Part shown: positions 1 through 18,830 of the stretch, piece after piece
How positions within the stretch are numbered: the stretch's first letter is position 1
Layout of the letters: each line of letters begins with the position of its first letter
NCBI RefSeq assembly: GCF_030253575.1
Contig: NC_080560.1
Location: forward strand, 33,841,501 to 33,905,500
Source of the DNA: Rhododendron vialii
Lineage: Eukaryota; Streptophyta; Magnoliopsida; Ericales; Ericaceae
Direction: 5' to 3'
Length of the DNA: 64,000 nt
Position numbers and translations under genes: made by a program
The notes under the pieces: generated by a model
Told to the model about the DNA's origin: nothing
Databases searched by the model: none
The model's input: the letters and a program-made list of their open reading frames with translations, nothing else

Positions 1-1690
1 GAAAGCTGGATAGATGAACCAGCTTTGTAGAATAACCCACGCTCTGGAGTTCCCAATAAATAACGAATGATTTGCTTGACAGCTGCTAGATGAAGATGCC
101 GAGGTTGGTGCATAAACTGACTCATCAAATTGACAGCGTAGGAAATATCTGGTCTGGTCATTGCTAAGTAGACCAAGCTGCCTACTAGTTGTCTATATGC
201 CGTAGGATCAGAGAGTAAATTGCCTTCATCTTTCCGATATTTGGCATTAACCTCAAGTGGAGTGTCCACTGGAGTTGAGTTCTCAAGACTAGCCAAAGCA
301 ATAAGGTCTTTTGCATATTTGGACTGATTAACAAAAATCCCTTGAGTTGACTTATGTACTTCAAGTCCTAGGAAGTAGGTGAGGGTTCCAAGTTCCTTCA
401 TATGAAAAGAAGAATGTAAAGATTCTCGTAGCTAATGAATACCTTTCATATCTGTGCCCGTGATGATGATGTCGCCGACATATACAAGGAGAATAGTTAT
501 ACCAACACCAGAGTGACGAATAAACAGAGAAGGATCAGTAGCACTTTGACTTAAACCAAGTTGATGAAGAGTCTGATGAAACTTTTCAAACGAAGCCCGC
601 GGTGCTTGTTTTAGCCCATAAAGAGAGCGTCGTAGACGACATACATCTGTAATAGAATTCCTTTGGATACCCGGAGGAAGTCTCATATAGACTTCTTCTT
701 TAAGATCACCATGTAAGAAGGCATTTTTCACATCCATTTGAAACAAAGGCCAATATTGAGAAGTTGCAATAGAAATCAGTGCACAAACGGTTGTCATTTT
801 AGCCACAGGAGCAAAAGTCTCCTCATAATTAATGCCATACTCTTGTCTATTTCCAAGAGCCACCAACCGAGCTTTGTATGGTTCAAAGGAGCCATCAGAT
901 TTGAGTTTAACCGAGTAAACCCATTTGTAGCCAATCGGTTTATGGTTAACTGGACACGAGACAATGTCCCAAGTGTGGTTTTTCTCTAGAGCTTCCAATT
1001 CTTCCTGCATTGCTTTTTGCCAACATGAATGCTGCATGGCTTGTGAATAAGTGGTTGGAATTGATGTCGGGGACGAAGTGGCTAAAAACGACAAGCGTTC
1101 CGGTGGTCTAGATGGGCGAGTGGATCTTCGAAGTTGAGGAGGTTCAGGACTTGGATCAGGAGCCGGGGAGCATTCGCGGTTAGGACCGTCTGGTGGAATG
1201 GTAGTGTTACCTCTTCGCTGATATACAATCCCAGGTTTAGACCTTGTCAAATTTGGAGAAGTACTATCAAAGTCAGGAAGGTAAGTGTATGATGATGGAG
1301 GAGTAGAAGCATGATGATTTTGGAAAAAATACTGATTTTCAACAAAGACAACATGACGAGAAATGCGAATGCGACGAACGGAAGGATCATAGCACAAAAA
1401 TCCCTTTTGATTAGGCACATACCCAAGGAATGCACAACGTGCAGATTGCGTTGTTAATTTGTTCCGATTTGGTGCTGGCAAGTGAACATAACAAAGACAA
1501 CCAAAAGTATGCAATTGGTTGTAGTCGGGATGAGTTTTGTGCAACCGAAAGTGTGGAGATTGATTTTGAAGATTGGGTGAAGGTAGTTTATTGATTAGAT
1601 GCACAGCCGTAGATAGAGCTTCGACCCAAAAATGAGTTGGAACAAATGCATCAAGAAGAAGTGTTCTGGTAACATCCAAGAGATGTTGAT
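1..1690 (-). mobile_element. Ty1/copia retrotransposon fragment (integrase C-terminus, reverse transcriptase, RNase H), degenerate
   Basis: Reading on the minus strand from about 1690 to 1, the sequence encodes the end of a copia integrase (LLDVTRTLLLDAFVP), the GYVPNQKGF/FLGY region, and a reverse transcriptase with YKARLVALG, VKNAFLHGDLKEEVYM and LYGLKQAPRA. Downstream comes RNase H-type sequence (TRPDISYAVNLMSQF) to the window edge. The RT catalytic box reads YVGD where copia elements have YVDD, and an in-frame TAG at 432-434 splits RT from RNase H, so the polyprotein is not functional. The upstream end stops abruptly in a T-rich run (1690-1705) inside the integrase, with no gag, protease, integrase core or LTR visible. 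I see no LTR at the left because the window ends first. It lies in what should be HCF136 gene territory, in the opposite orientation. Confidence 0.9.
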
Positions 1691-2591
1691 TTTTTTTTTT
1701 TTTTTGACAAATCTATGAGAGTAAGTATATTTCTGGAAAAACTGTGTTGTCATTCCCTTAGGAAGACCCTCTTCTTATACTCTTCATTATTCTATACAAT
1801 AAATGTTTACAACTATCCAGTCCCAAAGATTAAGACATTTACCACTAATTCCCTAATCACAAACAATCATACAAGTCAAAGATCCTACAACTGATTTGCT
1901 GGTCCTAAGCAATCAGACCGTTAAAACAAATCATCTATTTTTGGTATGAGAATCATCTCCAGAAATTCAGCTTTGACACAGCAATCAGCAGTAGTAGAAA
2001 TAAGTAGCTTTTTGCTTGATAACAATGTGTAGTTTTCTATAAATTTTTTGAAATGAAAAAGAGCCACTTCATTCTCTTGCGCCAAATGTAAATCTCTCCC
2101 TGTTTAGCCAGAGAGGAATGTTGATACTTAGAACTATTTTAAGCGCCTTTGTCCTTGTTGATTAATTACGATTCTTCTGCCCAATCTACACATTGAGTGC
2201 CTTTCGTTAATCTTCTTTTCTTTTCTTTTTTTATTGACCTACATCAGTATAGCTTTCAATCTGTTCTGCACCTGTATCAGGACACTGGTTTTTCTCTTTG
2301 GAGTGATATTTTGGTTACTATAGTTCGTTTAACTGTGGAATGATTTATTTAGTTAGTAGTAGTTCATTTTTGCTTGAAATATAGGGATAATGAACAAAAT
2401 ACCAGATGCAAAATAAGGGTTGATTTGTGTCGATTGTTGGAGTACCACTGTCCCTTCTGATGACGGCTTTATGAACTTCTGTATAGTCAACATGTACCTG
2501 CTTTCTGTCTTTCCCATTGTCTTGTACTATTCAATTCAACCTGTGAGTACTCAATCATGCCAATTCTCACTCATATCTATTGATGTTGCAG
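1691..2591. other. Intron or flank sequence before the HCF136 exons
   Basis: This 0.9-kb stretch is AT-rich with no coding pattern I recognise. It ends in a splice acceptor (TTGCAG at 2586-2591). Earlier HCF136 exons should lie here or further left but are not visible, so it is probably the remainder of an intron enlarged by the copia fragment. Confidence 0.5.
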
Positions 2592-4290
2592 CCATACTGG
2601 CAGCCACATAACAGGTCAGTTGCAAGAAGAATTCAAAACATGGGATGGAGAGCTGATGGTGGCCTTTGGCTCCTTGTTCGTGGTGGGGGACTTTATCTTA
2701 GCAAAGGCACAGGGGCAAGTGAAAGATCTTTTTCTAGTGAATAATTACTCATCATCATACATCTTGTTGGCAATATTCTGAATTCATCTGCACTAATAAT
2801 ACGTAGCTTTGGATGGGAAGTTATTCTTGGTGTTGATCGTATGATTCCATACTATATGTCTGCTTTATCTTTGCTATCATAATTTTTTGGCTGCTTCTTT
2901 ATTGCATATTGGAAAACAGCTTGAAGAACACTACCAATCCTGATATTTGTAATTTTGACATCATGACTTTATTGGTGTGACGGAATTGGGCATCAAATAA
3001 GGAAGCCCCAATAGTTGTGATGGTCGCCCCTTTTGTGACTCTAAATTTGCACTCTCCTTTGTGATTGGCTGGTTGCAATTGTCAATGATATTCACCATAA
3101 AATAGCGTCACTAACATCTATCAGGGCACTTGCGGTCAAATCATTTGTCGAAATTGATGGATGGATTTTTGTATGCTCCTTGTCTTGTGCAATATGGGAT
3201 ACATCACATTCTGCCATCAAGTTCTCTTCCCTCGTGCTATGTACCCATAGTAGCAAAATTGCAATCATTGTAATTCATAATGTTCAGTTGATGAATTTTT
3301 CCTTGTTTTGGTTTTAAGTGCTTGTGGTTCTTAACATTTCCAGATAACAGAAGATTTTCAAGAAATTCCTGTACAAAGTCGTGGTTTTGGCATTCTTGAT
3401 GTTGGCTATCGTTCTCAGGTAACATTTAGTCATTATTACTTGTGATAGCATGTTCCTGTGTTGGTTCTCATCAAATGAGACATGGGCTGTTTCATACGAA
3501 TTAAGAAAGCTTTCTAGATGAATTGCTTTAATATTGGACTTCGACGTGACTTCAGAGTGCTATAGGAGATGCGATCATAGTATTTAGTTTTCAAATGCTG
3601 AATGATTTGATTGTACAGGATGAGGCTTGGGCAGCTGGGGGCAGTGGGATTCTGTTAAGAACCAACAATGGGGGCAAGACATGGATCCGTGACAAGGCAG
3701 CTGATAATATTGCAGCAAATCTCTATTCTGTAAAGTGAGCTTCAATACTTGCTTAAACTCTAGTGTCAATCTGATCATTTGGACGATCAATGAAAACTTC
3801 TTGATTTGTGCAGCATGCTCCTTGTTTAATCTCTGTCTGTGTCTACCTTGTTTTTTTTACTCTAGTTGTGATGCACATGTTTGTAGATAGTATGCACTTA
3901 TTTGCAGAGCTAACAAATTTGACATTTTATAAGAAATTTAGTTAAGAACTGTAGCTCTAGATTCTAATTTTTTATTACTCACCGTTGATTACCTTTCTGT
4001 CTTGCAACCAGAAGGATTACATACATTTGATTTGCTTAATGCATTAAATAACCAAAAAAAAATGCTTATCCAAAAAAAAAAAAACCAAAAATAAATAAAT
4101 TCCTCATGGGATTATTTTGAGAAGTTTCAAGTTGTTTGTTTGGTTTTTGATTTAAACTTGGTTATGGTGTTCATGTTTTCTGGCAAATTTATGTACTGAT
4201 TTTTGAAGTTTATGTGGTGGCAGGTTTATCAATGACCAAACGGGGTTTGTGCTGGGAAATGACGGCGTCTTGCTTCGGTATCTCGGATAA
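2592..4290 (+). CDS. HCF136: Photosystem II stability/assembly factor HCF136 (Ycf48-type), last four exons only
   Basis: Four exons encode the conserved C-terminus of HCF136, a thylakoid-lumen beta-propeller protein needed to assemble the photosystem II reaction centre. Exons: 2592-2714 (PYWQPHNRSVARRIQNMGWR onward), 3344-3418 (ITEDFQEIPVQSRGFGILDV onward), 3619-3734 (DEAWAAGGSGILLRTNNGGK onward), 4224-4290 (ending GNDGVLLRYLG and TAA). Reading frame is kept across all joins (phases 0, 0, 2). The first visible intron starts with GC (GGG then GCAAGT at 2715), a GC-AG intron; the others are GT-AG. About 125 of the roughly 400 residues are present. The 5' exons are outside the window or lost; a copia fragment sits immediately upstream. 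What remains is open and well conserved, so either a long-intron gene or a recently truncated copy is possible. Confidence 0.88.
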
Positions 4291-5291
4291 AGTAGGTGAT
4301 CTATTTGCAACTTCCTGTTGGGTGTTTGGATTTATTAAGTAGCACCGACATGATATGGACACAAAAGTATTTTTTCCAAAAATGGAGAAACACGACACGA
4401 TGGGGACATGCTACAAAATTCTGTCTAGTTTCTTGTTATACTCCGGATGAAATAGAAAAGAAAATAGCTTCATTTTGACATTTAAAATAGTAAGATACAG
4501 TTTTTGAAATGAATAACCTTGGTTCAAAGGTAAGTTAAACGAAAAGTATAGGACATCTGATTTGAGTGTCACATGTGTCCGAATATTGTCCGGAGTGTGT
4601 CGGTGTGCAACAAATAATCTGTACTGGTACGTGACCTTTGGTGAAGTGTTTGTCATTTAGCTCAAATCTTTCCTTGTGGTAGGTAAATAAAGAAAACCAA
4701 AAGCTTGCAAGGTTCTTGCTTGTGTCTGCACCTCTTGTCAACTGAAATACTAGTTGTTATTTTGAGGGTGCCGCACATATAACCGAAACATTCCTCCTAT
4801 ATGCAGGCGTCTCAACGACTCAAGCAATTTTCGAACTGCTTATATGCTGGCATTCACACTACAAGGAAAGAGTAATATTTACTTGATTCAATTTTGTAAT
4901 TGCGAGCAACACAGTTTTTGTAATTATGATTCCAACTATTGAAAGAACAAAAGAAACCAAAAAGAAGAAGGGTTGTGTTCAGAATTTACAGTTCTTTGCT
5001 AGAAGTGTAATGCAAGAATGAATTTTTTCACACTGACCAAGCTTGTGTTTTGAAGTGCCTTTACTTTACGAAGTTTGTGCTATCTGGGTTAGCTTTTCAA
5101 GATGTTTCATATATCATGCCAGTTGAACTAGATTTTTGTTTCTGTTTTCATTTGTGAACAGATTGGTTTGATTTGAATGCCGGATTCATAAAGCATGGTG
5201 CATTTCTATTGTTTTTTCTTAAGGAAAAAGGCTGGGAAACTAATAGGCCTGGTCCTTCAATTTGAGCATTTGGGACATGGTTACAATCATA
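4291..5291. other. 3' flank of HCF136, no gene seen
   Basis: AT-rich sequence without a convincing ORF. It probably contains the HCF136 3' untranslated region and intergenic DNA. No RNA gene seen. Confidence 0.5.
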
Positions 5292-5508
5292 ACTGGGGCT
5301 AGAGCTGGGCAACAGACACGAAATACGATAACAAGACACGAACCGAACACGAAGTTAGCGGGTTAGGGTTAAACATTTCTGACACGAAACATGAAAATGA
5401 CACGACTCGAGAACACGAATTCTAAATGGGTCGGGTTCGGATTGAACATGTGAGACACGAAATTAACACGACTAACACGGTTACTAATCTGTGTCACCCA
5501 TTAACACG

Positions 5509-5510
<2 letters not shown>

Positions 5511-5568
<58 letters not shown>
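5511..5568. repeat. (CA)n(TA)n microsatellite
   Basis: About 20 CA units followed by about nine TA units, in the spacer of the hAT-type element. Copy B has only a short TA run at the same place. Confidence 0.95.
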
Positions 5569-5569
5569 A

Positions 5570-5970
5570 CAGTCATTTTAAAATGAGAAAGTCCTTATTT
5601 TAGTTAAAATAAGGATCTCCCCATTTCTTCAATTTTCCGATCGAATTTCGATGATCCGAGTCGCTCAATGTGTTCAAAATGTGATTTTAAAGGTACCCGC
5701 GAGAAATCAGCAAAAAAATGACCGGGAAGAGCTTCATCCAAACAGCTTTTGTTTGAACCGTTCGATAAAAAACAAACAAAACTGCTCAGATGAAGTCTCT
5801 CTCGGTAATTTTTTTTGCTGATTTTAGTTTTTTGGCTGATTTCTCGCGAGTACTCTTAAAATCACGTTCTGAACACATTGAGCGGCTCGGATCATCAAAG
5901 TTCGATCGGAAAAGGGAAGTCTTTATTTTATTAAGTTAAGGTGGTCCTTAGGAGAAGGAGACTTATATAT
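5570..5970. mobile_element. Palindromic MITE nested in the hAT-type element
   Basis: Two arms of about 150 bp are inverted copies of each other, for example GATGATCCGAGTCGCTCAAT (about 5650) against the reverse complement of ATTGAGCGGCTCGGATCATC (about 5877-5896). The exact ends and target duplication are unclear because the insertion site is a TA run. The uninterrupted copy B at 34968-35424 shows the pre-insertion state. Confidence 0.7.
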
Positions 5971-6216
5971 ATAATATATGGTATTTTTATAATTTTATAT
6001 AGAGTTGGGCAACAGATACGATAACACGACACGAACTGGACACGAAATTGACGGGTTAGGATTGAGCATTTCTGATACGAAACATGAAACTGACACGACT
6101 CGAGAAACACGAATTCTAAATGGATTGGGTTCGGATTGGGTGGTTTGTGACACGAACCCGACTGACACGACACAAACACAACCCGACACGACCCGTTACC
6201 CAGGTGTAACTGGGGC

Positions 6217-6515
6217 TGAGTCATTTGGAATAGACTCATGCCCTTCAATCTTAGCCATCTGTTTCATGTCACCAGTCTCTCCGTGGGGACGATTCGAGCT
6301 ATGACTCAAGCCTGTTGTAGGGAGCGCCAGCAAATTCCTGACCGTGTCGCCAAGCCGATCTAAGTCCTTGTTTGGTTCCAAATGTCCATGGGCTCTTTCG
6401 GTCATGCTCTGTGAGGGTTGTCATGCGGTCATTGTCTCTCTGTTACTCTTTTCTGCTCACCATAAGGGAAAGTAAAAAACATAATTCACTCATTATTAAC
6501 GAAAAATCTATGAGT
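6217..6515. other. Intergenic, nothing recognised
   Basis: No coding pattern, repeat or RNA gene recognised between the hAT element and the large hairpin. Confidence 0.4.
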
Positions 6516-6921
6516 ACCGACCATTGGGGGAGAGAAAACGTACCGACGGCCGCCGGCGGGCCGTTTCCGGCCACCGGACGGCCGATCCGAGCCGTTCAAA
6601 AATTCTAAAAAATAAAACCGAGGGGGTTAGCGCGGGAATCAAGGGCATCCGAGGTGTTTAGGGTGCTTGATCAAAGCACCCTTTTTTCGTGTATATATGT
6701 ACACACACATATATACACGAAAAAAGGGTGCTTTGTGTACATATATACACGAAAAAAGGGTGCTTTGATCAAGCACCCTAAACACCTCGGATGCCCTTGA
6801 TTCCCGCGCTAACCCCCTCGGTTTTATTTTTTAGAATTTTTGAACGGCTCGGATCGGCCGTCCGGTGGCCGGAGACGGCCCGCCGGCGGCCGTCGGTACG
6901 TTTTCCCTCCCCGTGGTCGGT
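6513..6921. mobile_element. Large near-perfect foldback (hairpin MITE)
   Basis: Two arms of roughly 190 bp mirror each other around about 6715. The ends are GTACCGACCATTGGGGGAG on the left and the inverse of CTCCCCGTGGTCGGTAC on the right. GC-rich tracts (GACGGCCGCCGGCGGGCC) and AGGGTGCTTGATCAAAGCAC occur in both arms with few mismatches. The loop contains an extra partial copy of the TATATACACGAAAAAAGGG segment. No ORF. Transcription through it would give a long double-stranded RNA. I could not settle a target duplication. Confidence 0.75.
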
Positions 6922-6929
6922 ACATATAG

Positions 6930-7705
6930 CATTAACATTAAATTATTAATCGATTTTTCTTTAATATTGTTGGCATTGAATTATTTGTACAAAATCAAAG
7001 TAAAAAAAAAAATTCACTTACATTTGTGATTGAGAAGATAGTACTGTAACTCAATAGAATAAAATAAAATAAAATTAAGCCAAATAAATTGTCAATCAAA
7101 ATTAAAAAGTTTATTTCATGAAATATTTGTATCGCAATTTTTTTTTAATCACCGACAAACTAAAATTCTGGAACAATCCATAACGGCAGTCCTGTTTCTC
7201 AAACCTTAGGCGCAGAGAGATGATTTACTGCCAAGTGCCAGCATCGATCCAAATTTCACATCGCACATTTGTATAGATCATACGCATTTTTCCACTTGGG
7301 AAACATAAAATCTTATTTGCGGATCATTCTGTAAAGAAGGCTTTACGGAGGCCAATCGTGCACGTCCAAAGTGTTTTTGGACGGTCCAGATTGTAAATCA
7401 ATTATGACCGGTTACAATTGAAAATGAATATCAGCCATTAATTACGCAAATGAATTACTAAGATTGCGCCACTCCGTGAACAGGTTCTAATAAATTTATC
7501 TCCTTGGGAAAAAGACTTCCGCACAATGTACTACATGTCAACCGCATACGCAACGTGGTGAGCAACTCTAGCTTATGACTTATTTTGTCAACTTGGAGGC
7601 TAGCTACCACCCTTCGCTAGATCTTCTTGCCAAACCCATACCCAATCAAACTAACATTTGATCTCTTCTTCTCTTCGTCTCTCTCCATACACACACATAT
7701 GTGTG

Positions 7706-7707
<2 letters not shown>
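6930..7707. other. Upstream region of the endoglucanase gene
   Basis: AT-rich, non-coding; likely promoter and 5' leader. No certain TATA box or other element recognised. Confidence 0.4.

Positions 7708-7777
<70 letters not shown>
7708..7777. repeat. (GA)n microsatellite
   Basis: About 34 GA units, 170 bp upstream of the endoglucanase start codon, probably in its promoter or 5' leader. GA-rich leaders are common in plant genes. Confidence 0.95.
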
Positions 7778-7779
<2 letters not shown>

Positions 7780-7832
7780 TTACTACCAAAGCGCATAGAG
7801 ACTACTAAGTCTGACTCTGAACCACCATTTAA

Positions 7833-14769
<6,937 letters not shown>

Positions 14770-15194
14770 TCACCACTTCAGGGAAGAGTTCTTTTCCTTC
14801 GTTCCTCACTTCAGGCAAGATTCGAGATTGAAATAGTCTGATGATCAAGAAACAAGTTTCCTACTGTTTCCTAGTCTAATTTTTGAATTGTAACCTGCTT
14901 ACAAGCAAATTTTGAAGAATTTTTTTTTCCAGAAGAGTTTCTCCATTACCATTTGCAGTGACTTTAAATGTATTGTTGAACAACCAACACAAAACAAGCA
15001 AGCTACAGGGGACAATGGCCAGAAGCAGGGCCTTAACCCATCAAGGGTAGGCGACACCATCAAAACACCTAAAAGCACGACAGAAAGCAAAATTACGAGC
15101 ACCAAATCACTAGAGGGAAATTTTGTTCACCCGAGTTTGTTCCCCGACTGGAATCCTTCTGGGCCTTATTTTTCATTATTCCTTTTGTATGTAT
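14770..15194. other. 3' flank of the endoglucanase gene
   Basis: Non-coding. It should contain the endoglucanase 3' untranslated region. It ends at the target duplication of the large MULE (15195-15203). Confidence 0.5.
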
Positions 15195-15203
15195 TAATAT
15201 GTT

Positions 15204-15254
15204 GAGAAGTGCTACAATACACACCCTTTATTTGGGTGTGTATCATATGCACCC
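15204..15254 (+). repeat. Left terminal inverted repeat of the MULE
   Basis: Starts GAGAAGTGCTACAATACACA and continues through TATCATATGCACCC. It matches the inverted right end with a few substitutions and indels. The 9-bp duplication lies at 15195-15203. Confidence 0.85.
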
Positions 15255-15536
15255 TTTTTGATTACCATTAGATGCTTGAGAAATGATCTGGACCCTTTAA
15301 AATGTTACGATAGGTTAATAACAAAAAACTTGTTACCAGTGCAACAGGTAAACCTTGTAAATTAACCAAAATGGAAAGAAAATCCCGTCTCTCACTTTTT
15401 TCCCAACCAGCGTATCTCTTTCTTTTCCTTCGACGAAACCAGACCTATTAGTCCGCCGTTCGCCCTCCCTCATCCCAGTTCGTCAGTCGTGGTCACTCCT
15501 CCTTGTCCATCATCGTCGCTTCTCTCAGGTATGAAT

Positions 15537-15540
<4 letters not shown>

Positions 15541-15585
<45 letters not shown>
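15541..15585. repeat. (CT)n microsatellite in the MULE
   Basis: About 22 CT units, downstream of a possible 5'-leader splice donor (CTCAG then GTATGA at about 15528-15534) of the transposase gene. Confidence 0.9.
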
Positions 15586-15588
<3 letters not shown>

Positions 15589-16409
15589 CACATACATATA
15601 CATGTGTGTGTATACGCGTGTATCTGTGCATGTATTCAGAGATTTGAACGTATATTTGTTTGTGACGGAAGCCTAAACAGATTATGGGAGGTTCTAGTTG
15701 TTGGGCTACTGAATGTGTGTGCATACGTGTATATCTGTACATGGATTCAGTGATTTGGGTATAAATTTGTTTATGAAAGAAGGTTAAATAGATTTTTTGG
15801 AAGGTTCTAGTTGTCGGGTTACTGAATGCATAGAAGTTACATGTAATGCTCACAAACTATTCGATAAAATGCCAATTAGATTGACTGAGTATTGTGAAAT
15901 AATAATTGTAGAGTTCAAAATGAACAAAAAAATAGTAGTAAATTAAAAGTGAGGATTACTTGCATACAATTGTCTTCATTCAGTGTTTGCATTAATTCCT
16001 GAAAAAAAGAAAGTTTGGTTAGTTGTAAAATTGCTGGAGTTACAATTGACTGACTTTTTTGTGTTTGACATAATGCTTCTTTCAATTTTGATATTCATTC
16101 AAGTACCAAACGCACACGTGAAAACCAAATACATGTAATACATGATGGTGGTATTACTTTGGTCTATTTGGTGTCTAACCTTTTATTGGTATGTTCAAGA
16201 GGAACCAATCAAGTTGCTGCTCTATAATAGAAAACCCAAAGGGCAATAGAGTTACTGAAGTCAAATTCAATTTGTTTCAATTGGTATAGATCATGGTTAG
16301 GATAAAATTATTTGAACTGCAATAGATGAGAAACTCTCCCCCACCCAAATCATCAAAAAAGTAACCATTCTAAACATTGTCACTTGTGGGTTTTTTTTGT
16401 TTAGGTTTG

Positions 16410-18830
16410 ATGGATCAATCCTCAAGTCGTACGAGCAAAGATGTCAATGTGAAAAATGATATGAATAAATTTCCTGAAGAAGAAGATGATCTAGGAGACT
16501 CAATTGAAGATGGTTGTGTTAATGGGAAACAAGGTTTAGATTCCCAAATAGGATTAGAAGGTTTGAATATGCTCACTGCAAGGGATGTTTTCAAAATGAA
16601 GTTTGATTCTGAGGAAAATGCGCATGCTTTTTACAATGCCTATGCTAAGGTAATGGGGTTTAGCATCCGAAAGGATAGAAAAAAGGTACGTAGGGAGAAT
16701 GTGGTGGTGAGTAGAAAATGGGTATGCTCTAGGCAAGGAGTACGTGCAAAGAAATACTTGGAGCATGTTGATAGATTGAGAGCACCAAGGGCAGAAACTA
16801 GGGTTGGATGTAAAGCTGTCTTTCGTGTGCGCTATGATGTGAAAATGAGAGAATATATAGTGACTCACTTTGTAAGCGAACACAACCATCCCTTGGTCGC
16901 ACCCCACTGTGTCCCTTTTCTTTGGTCACATAGGTCTGTAACAAGTGCTGACAAAGCCCAAACAAAAGCTATGCGTAATGTCGGCATTAGCACTGGCCAG
17001 ATAATGGACCTTATGACCATTCAGTCTGGTGGTTTCGATAAGGTTGGTTTTGTTCGAAAAGATTTGCATAATACTGTTCAAGCTGACCGAAAAGTAGAAC
17101 TCAAGGATGGGGATGCAGAGGGTATCTTGGGATACTTATCTGCTAAAGCTCTAGACGACCCAATGTTTTTTTACAAGTATGACGTCGATCATGAAAATTG
17201 TTTAGACAAACTGTTTTGGGCTGATTCAAGGTCTCGCCTAGACTATGTTGCATTCGGTGATGTACTTGTTTTTGACACTACTTATAGGACAAATGCATAC
17301 AAAAAGCCATTTGTAATGCTTTGCGGCGTGAGTAACCATTACATGTCAATCATATTTGGTTGTGCTCTATTACCAAATGAGACTACAGAAACATACATGT
17401 GGGTTTTAGAAACATTAATGGAGGCCATGGATGGTAAAAAACCCATCTCAGTGGTGACAGATGGTGATAAAGCTATGAGTCAAGCCATCATAACTGTCAT
17501 TCCAAACGCTAAGCATCGCTTGTGTACTTGGCATCTACAACGAAATGCTGTGTCAAATGTCCACAAACCCAAATTTCATGAGGATTTCAAGCGGTTGAAG
17601 TCATTAGAATGTGATAGGGATGAGTTTGACAAGGCTTGGGCTGTCTTGGTCAAACAATACAATATTGAAAACAATAGTTGGGTGGTAGAGGTCTATCGCA
17701 ATCGTCATAAGTGGGCTGAGTCTTATCTTCGTGGACATTTCTTTGCCGGTATGAGCAGCAGTCAGCGTTGCGAAGGCATGCACGCTTATTTTAATAGGTT
17801 CCTAAAAGTGAGGCTTAGACTATATGAATTTGTTTGGCATTATGATAGGGCCATTGCTCGAATGCGTGTTAATGAGGCAGCCGCGGAGGGTGTAACAGAG
17901 AACAGTTTCCCGGTGTTGACAACGCAATTAAAGAAACTTGAGAAAAATGCAGCAGAGTTGTATACAAGGAAGATTTTTTTAAAGTTTCGGGCGGAAATGG
18001 AGCTAGAGGCCAAGTTTTATGTGAAGCAACAACTTGAAGAGGAGGATCATTATGTCTATATTCTAGAACAGTACGCAACTGAAAATAAGTGGAGAGTTGA
18101 GTTTCATCCATTCGATGGCAGCATAAAATGCCCTTGCATGAAACTTGAGTCATTTGGGATACCTTGCTGCCACATAATTACTGTCATGAAATTTCAACAA
18201 CTTGTATCTATCCCTATGAGTTGTGTGGTTCAGAGGTGGACTAGGAGTGCTAGGTCAAGCAATCCACAACCTAGTCTCACCAAAATTCCCAACCTACTGA
18301 CACAAACCACACGATATGGCATATTGAGCTCATCATTCAATTTATTGTCCTATTATGCGTCGCACACGGACAAAGATTTTATGGAGGCGAGGGAAGCAGG
18401 TTTCCAAATGATGTCCGAGATGAAGAAGCGCTGGGAACTGAGAAATGCGGATAAGGGTGAGGAAAAAAATAGTGCCACCAAACTATTTGGGATTCGGGAC
18501 CCCAAGGTAGTCAAGACAAAAGGCAATCCTGGGGGACCCTCTTCTGCCAGTAAACTCCCCACAGCAAGAAAATGTGGGAACTGCAGGTGTGGTGTTTTAG
18601 TAGCAAAGATTATGATGCTTTATGTCACTACTTGAGCAGTTTTTTTATTTTATTTTATAGCTTCACTACTTCTAAGTGCAAAGCTCTTTGTTTGGTAACG
18701 CAGGAGCATTGGCCACACGAAGCGAACTTGTAAAAAAGTAAAAGCGAAGGAGAGGGAGGGTTGCGAAGAGCACTTTTCTGCATTCACAAATCCAGAGTTA
18801 TTCCCCCATCAGGATGAAGACGGACGTTGA
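16410..18830 (+). CDS. FAR1-type MULE transposase
   Basis: A 767-residue protein from two exons, 16410-18586 and 18704-18830. Domains: acidic N-terminus; FAR1 DNA-binding zinc-finger domain (about 60-160, FYNAYAKVMGFSIRKD ... HNHPL); MULE/DDE transposase core with Asp288 (VFDTTY), Asp351 (VTDGDKAM) and Glu455 (SSQRCEGMHAYF); SWIM zinc finger (about 573-595, CPCMKLESFGIPCCH). The second exon completes a C-terminal CCHC zinc knuckle, CGNCRSIGHTKRTC, which the unspliced frame would lose. The start ATG at 16410 follows a splice-acceptor-like TTTGTTTAG, suggesting a 5'-leader intron. There is no frameshift or stop. Its place inside MULE ends with a 9-bp duplication shows it is the element's own transposase rather than a domesticated FHY3/FAR1 regulator, although the domain order is shared. 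Mechanism inferred from the family: cut-and-paste DNA transposition in the nucleus. Confidence 0.92.

Larger units (their letters stand above)
5300..6208. mobile_element. hAT-type non-autonomous element (copy A), interrupted by a palindromic MITE
   Basis: The ends are TAGAGCTGGGCAAC (5300-5313) and, inverted, TACACCTGGGTAAC (6195-6208). A perfect 8-bp duplication, ACTGGGGC, flanks it (5292-5299 and 6209-6216). TAG-type ends and an 8-bp duplication are hAT hallmarks. The body has two diverged units rich in GACACGA words (5300-5510 and 6000-6208) joined by an AT-rich spacer. It carries no coding sequence. Copy B of the same family lies at 34968-35424 in the opposite orientation and lacks the insertion in the spacer. 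Confidence 0.85.

Noticed and set aside
6005-6304. ORFs within the hAT-type repeat rich in GACACGA
   Set aside because: Open frames arise from the repeat composition; no protein features, and the second copy does not preserve them.
16377-18635. Unspliced 752-codon frame starting at TTG as the full transposase
   Set aside because: TTG is not a plant start; ATG at 16410 fits. Splicing 18586 to 18704 completes a CCHC zinc knuckle that the unspliced frame loses.
16410-18830. A host FHY3/FAR1 light-signalling regulator
   Set aside because: The gene lies inside MULE ends with a 9-bp duplication and next to other transposon genes, so it is the element's transposase.
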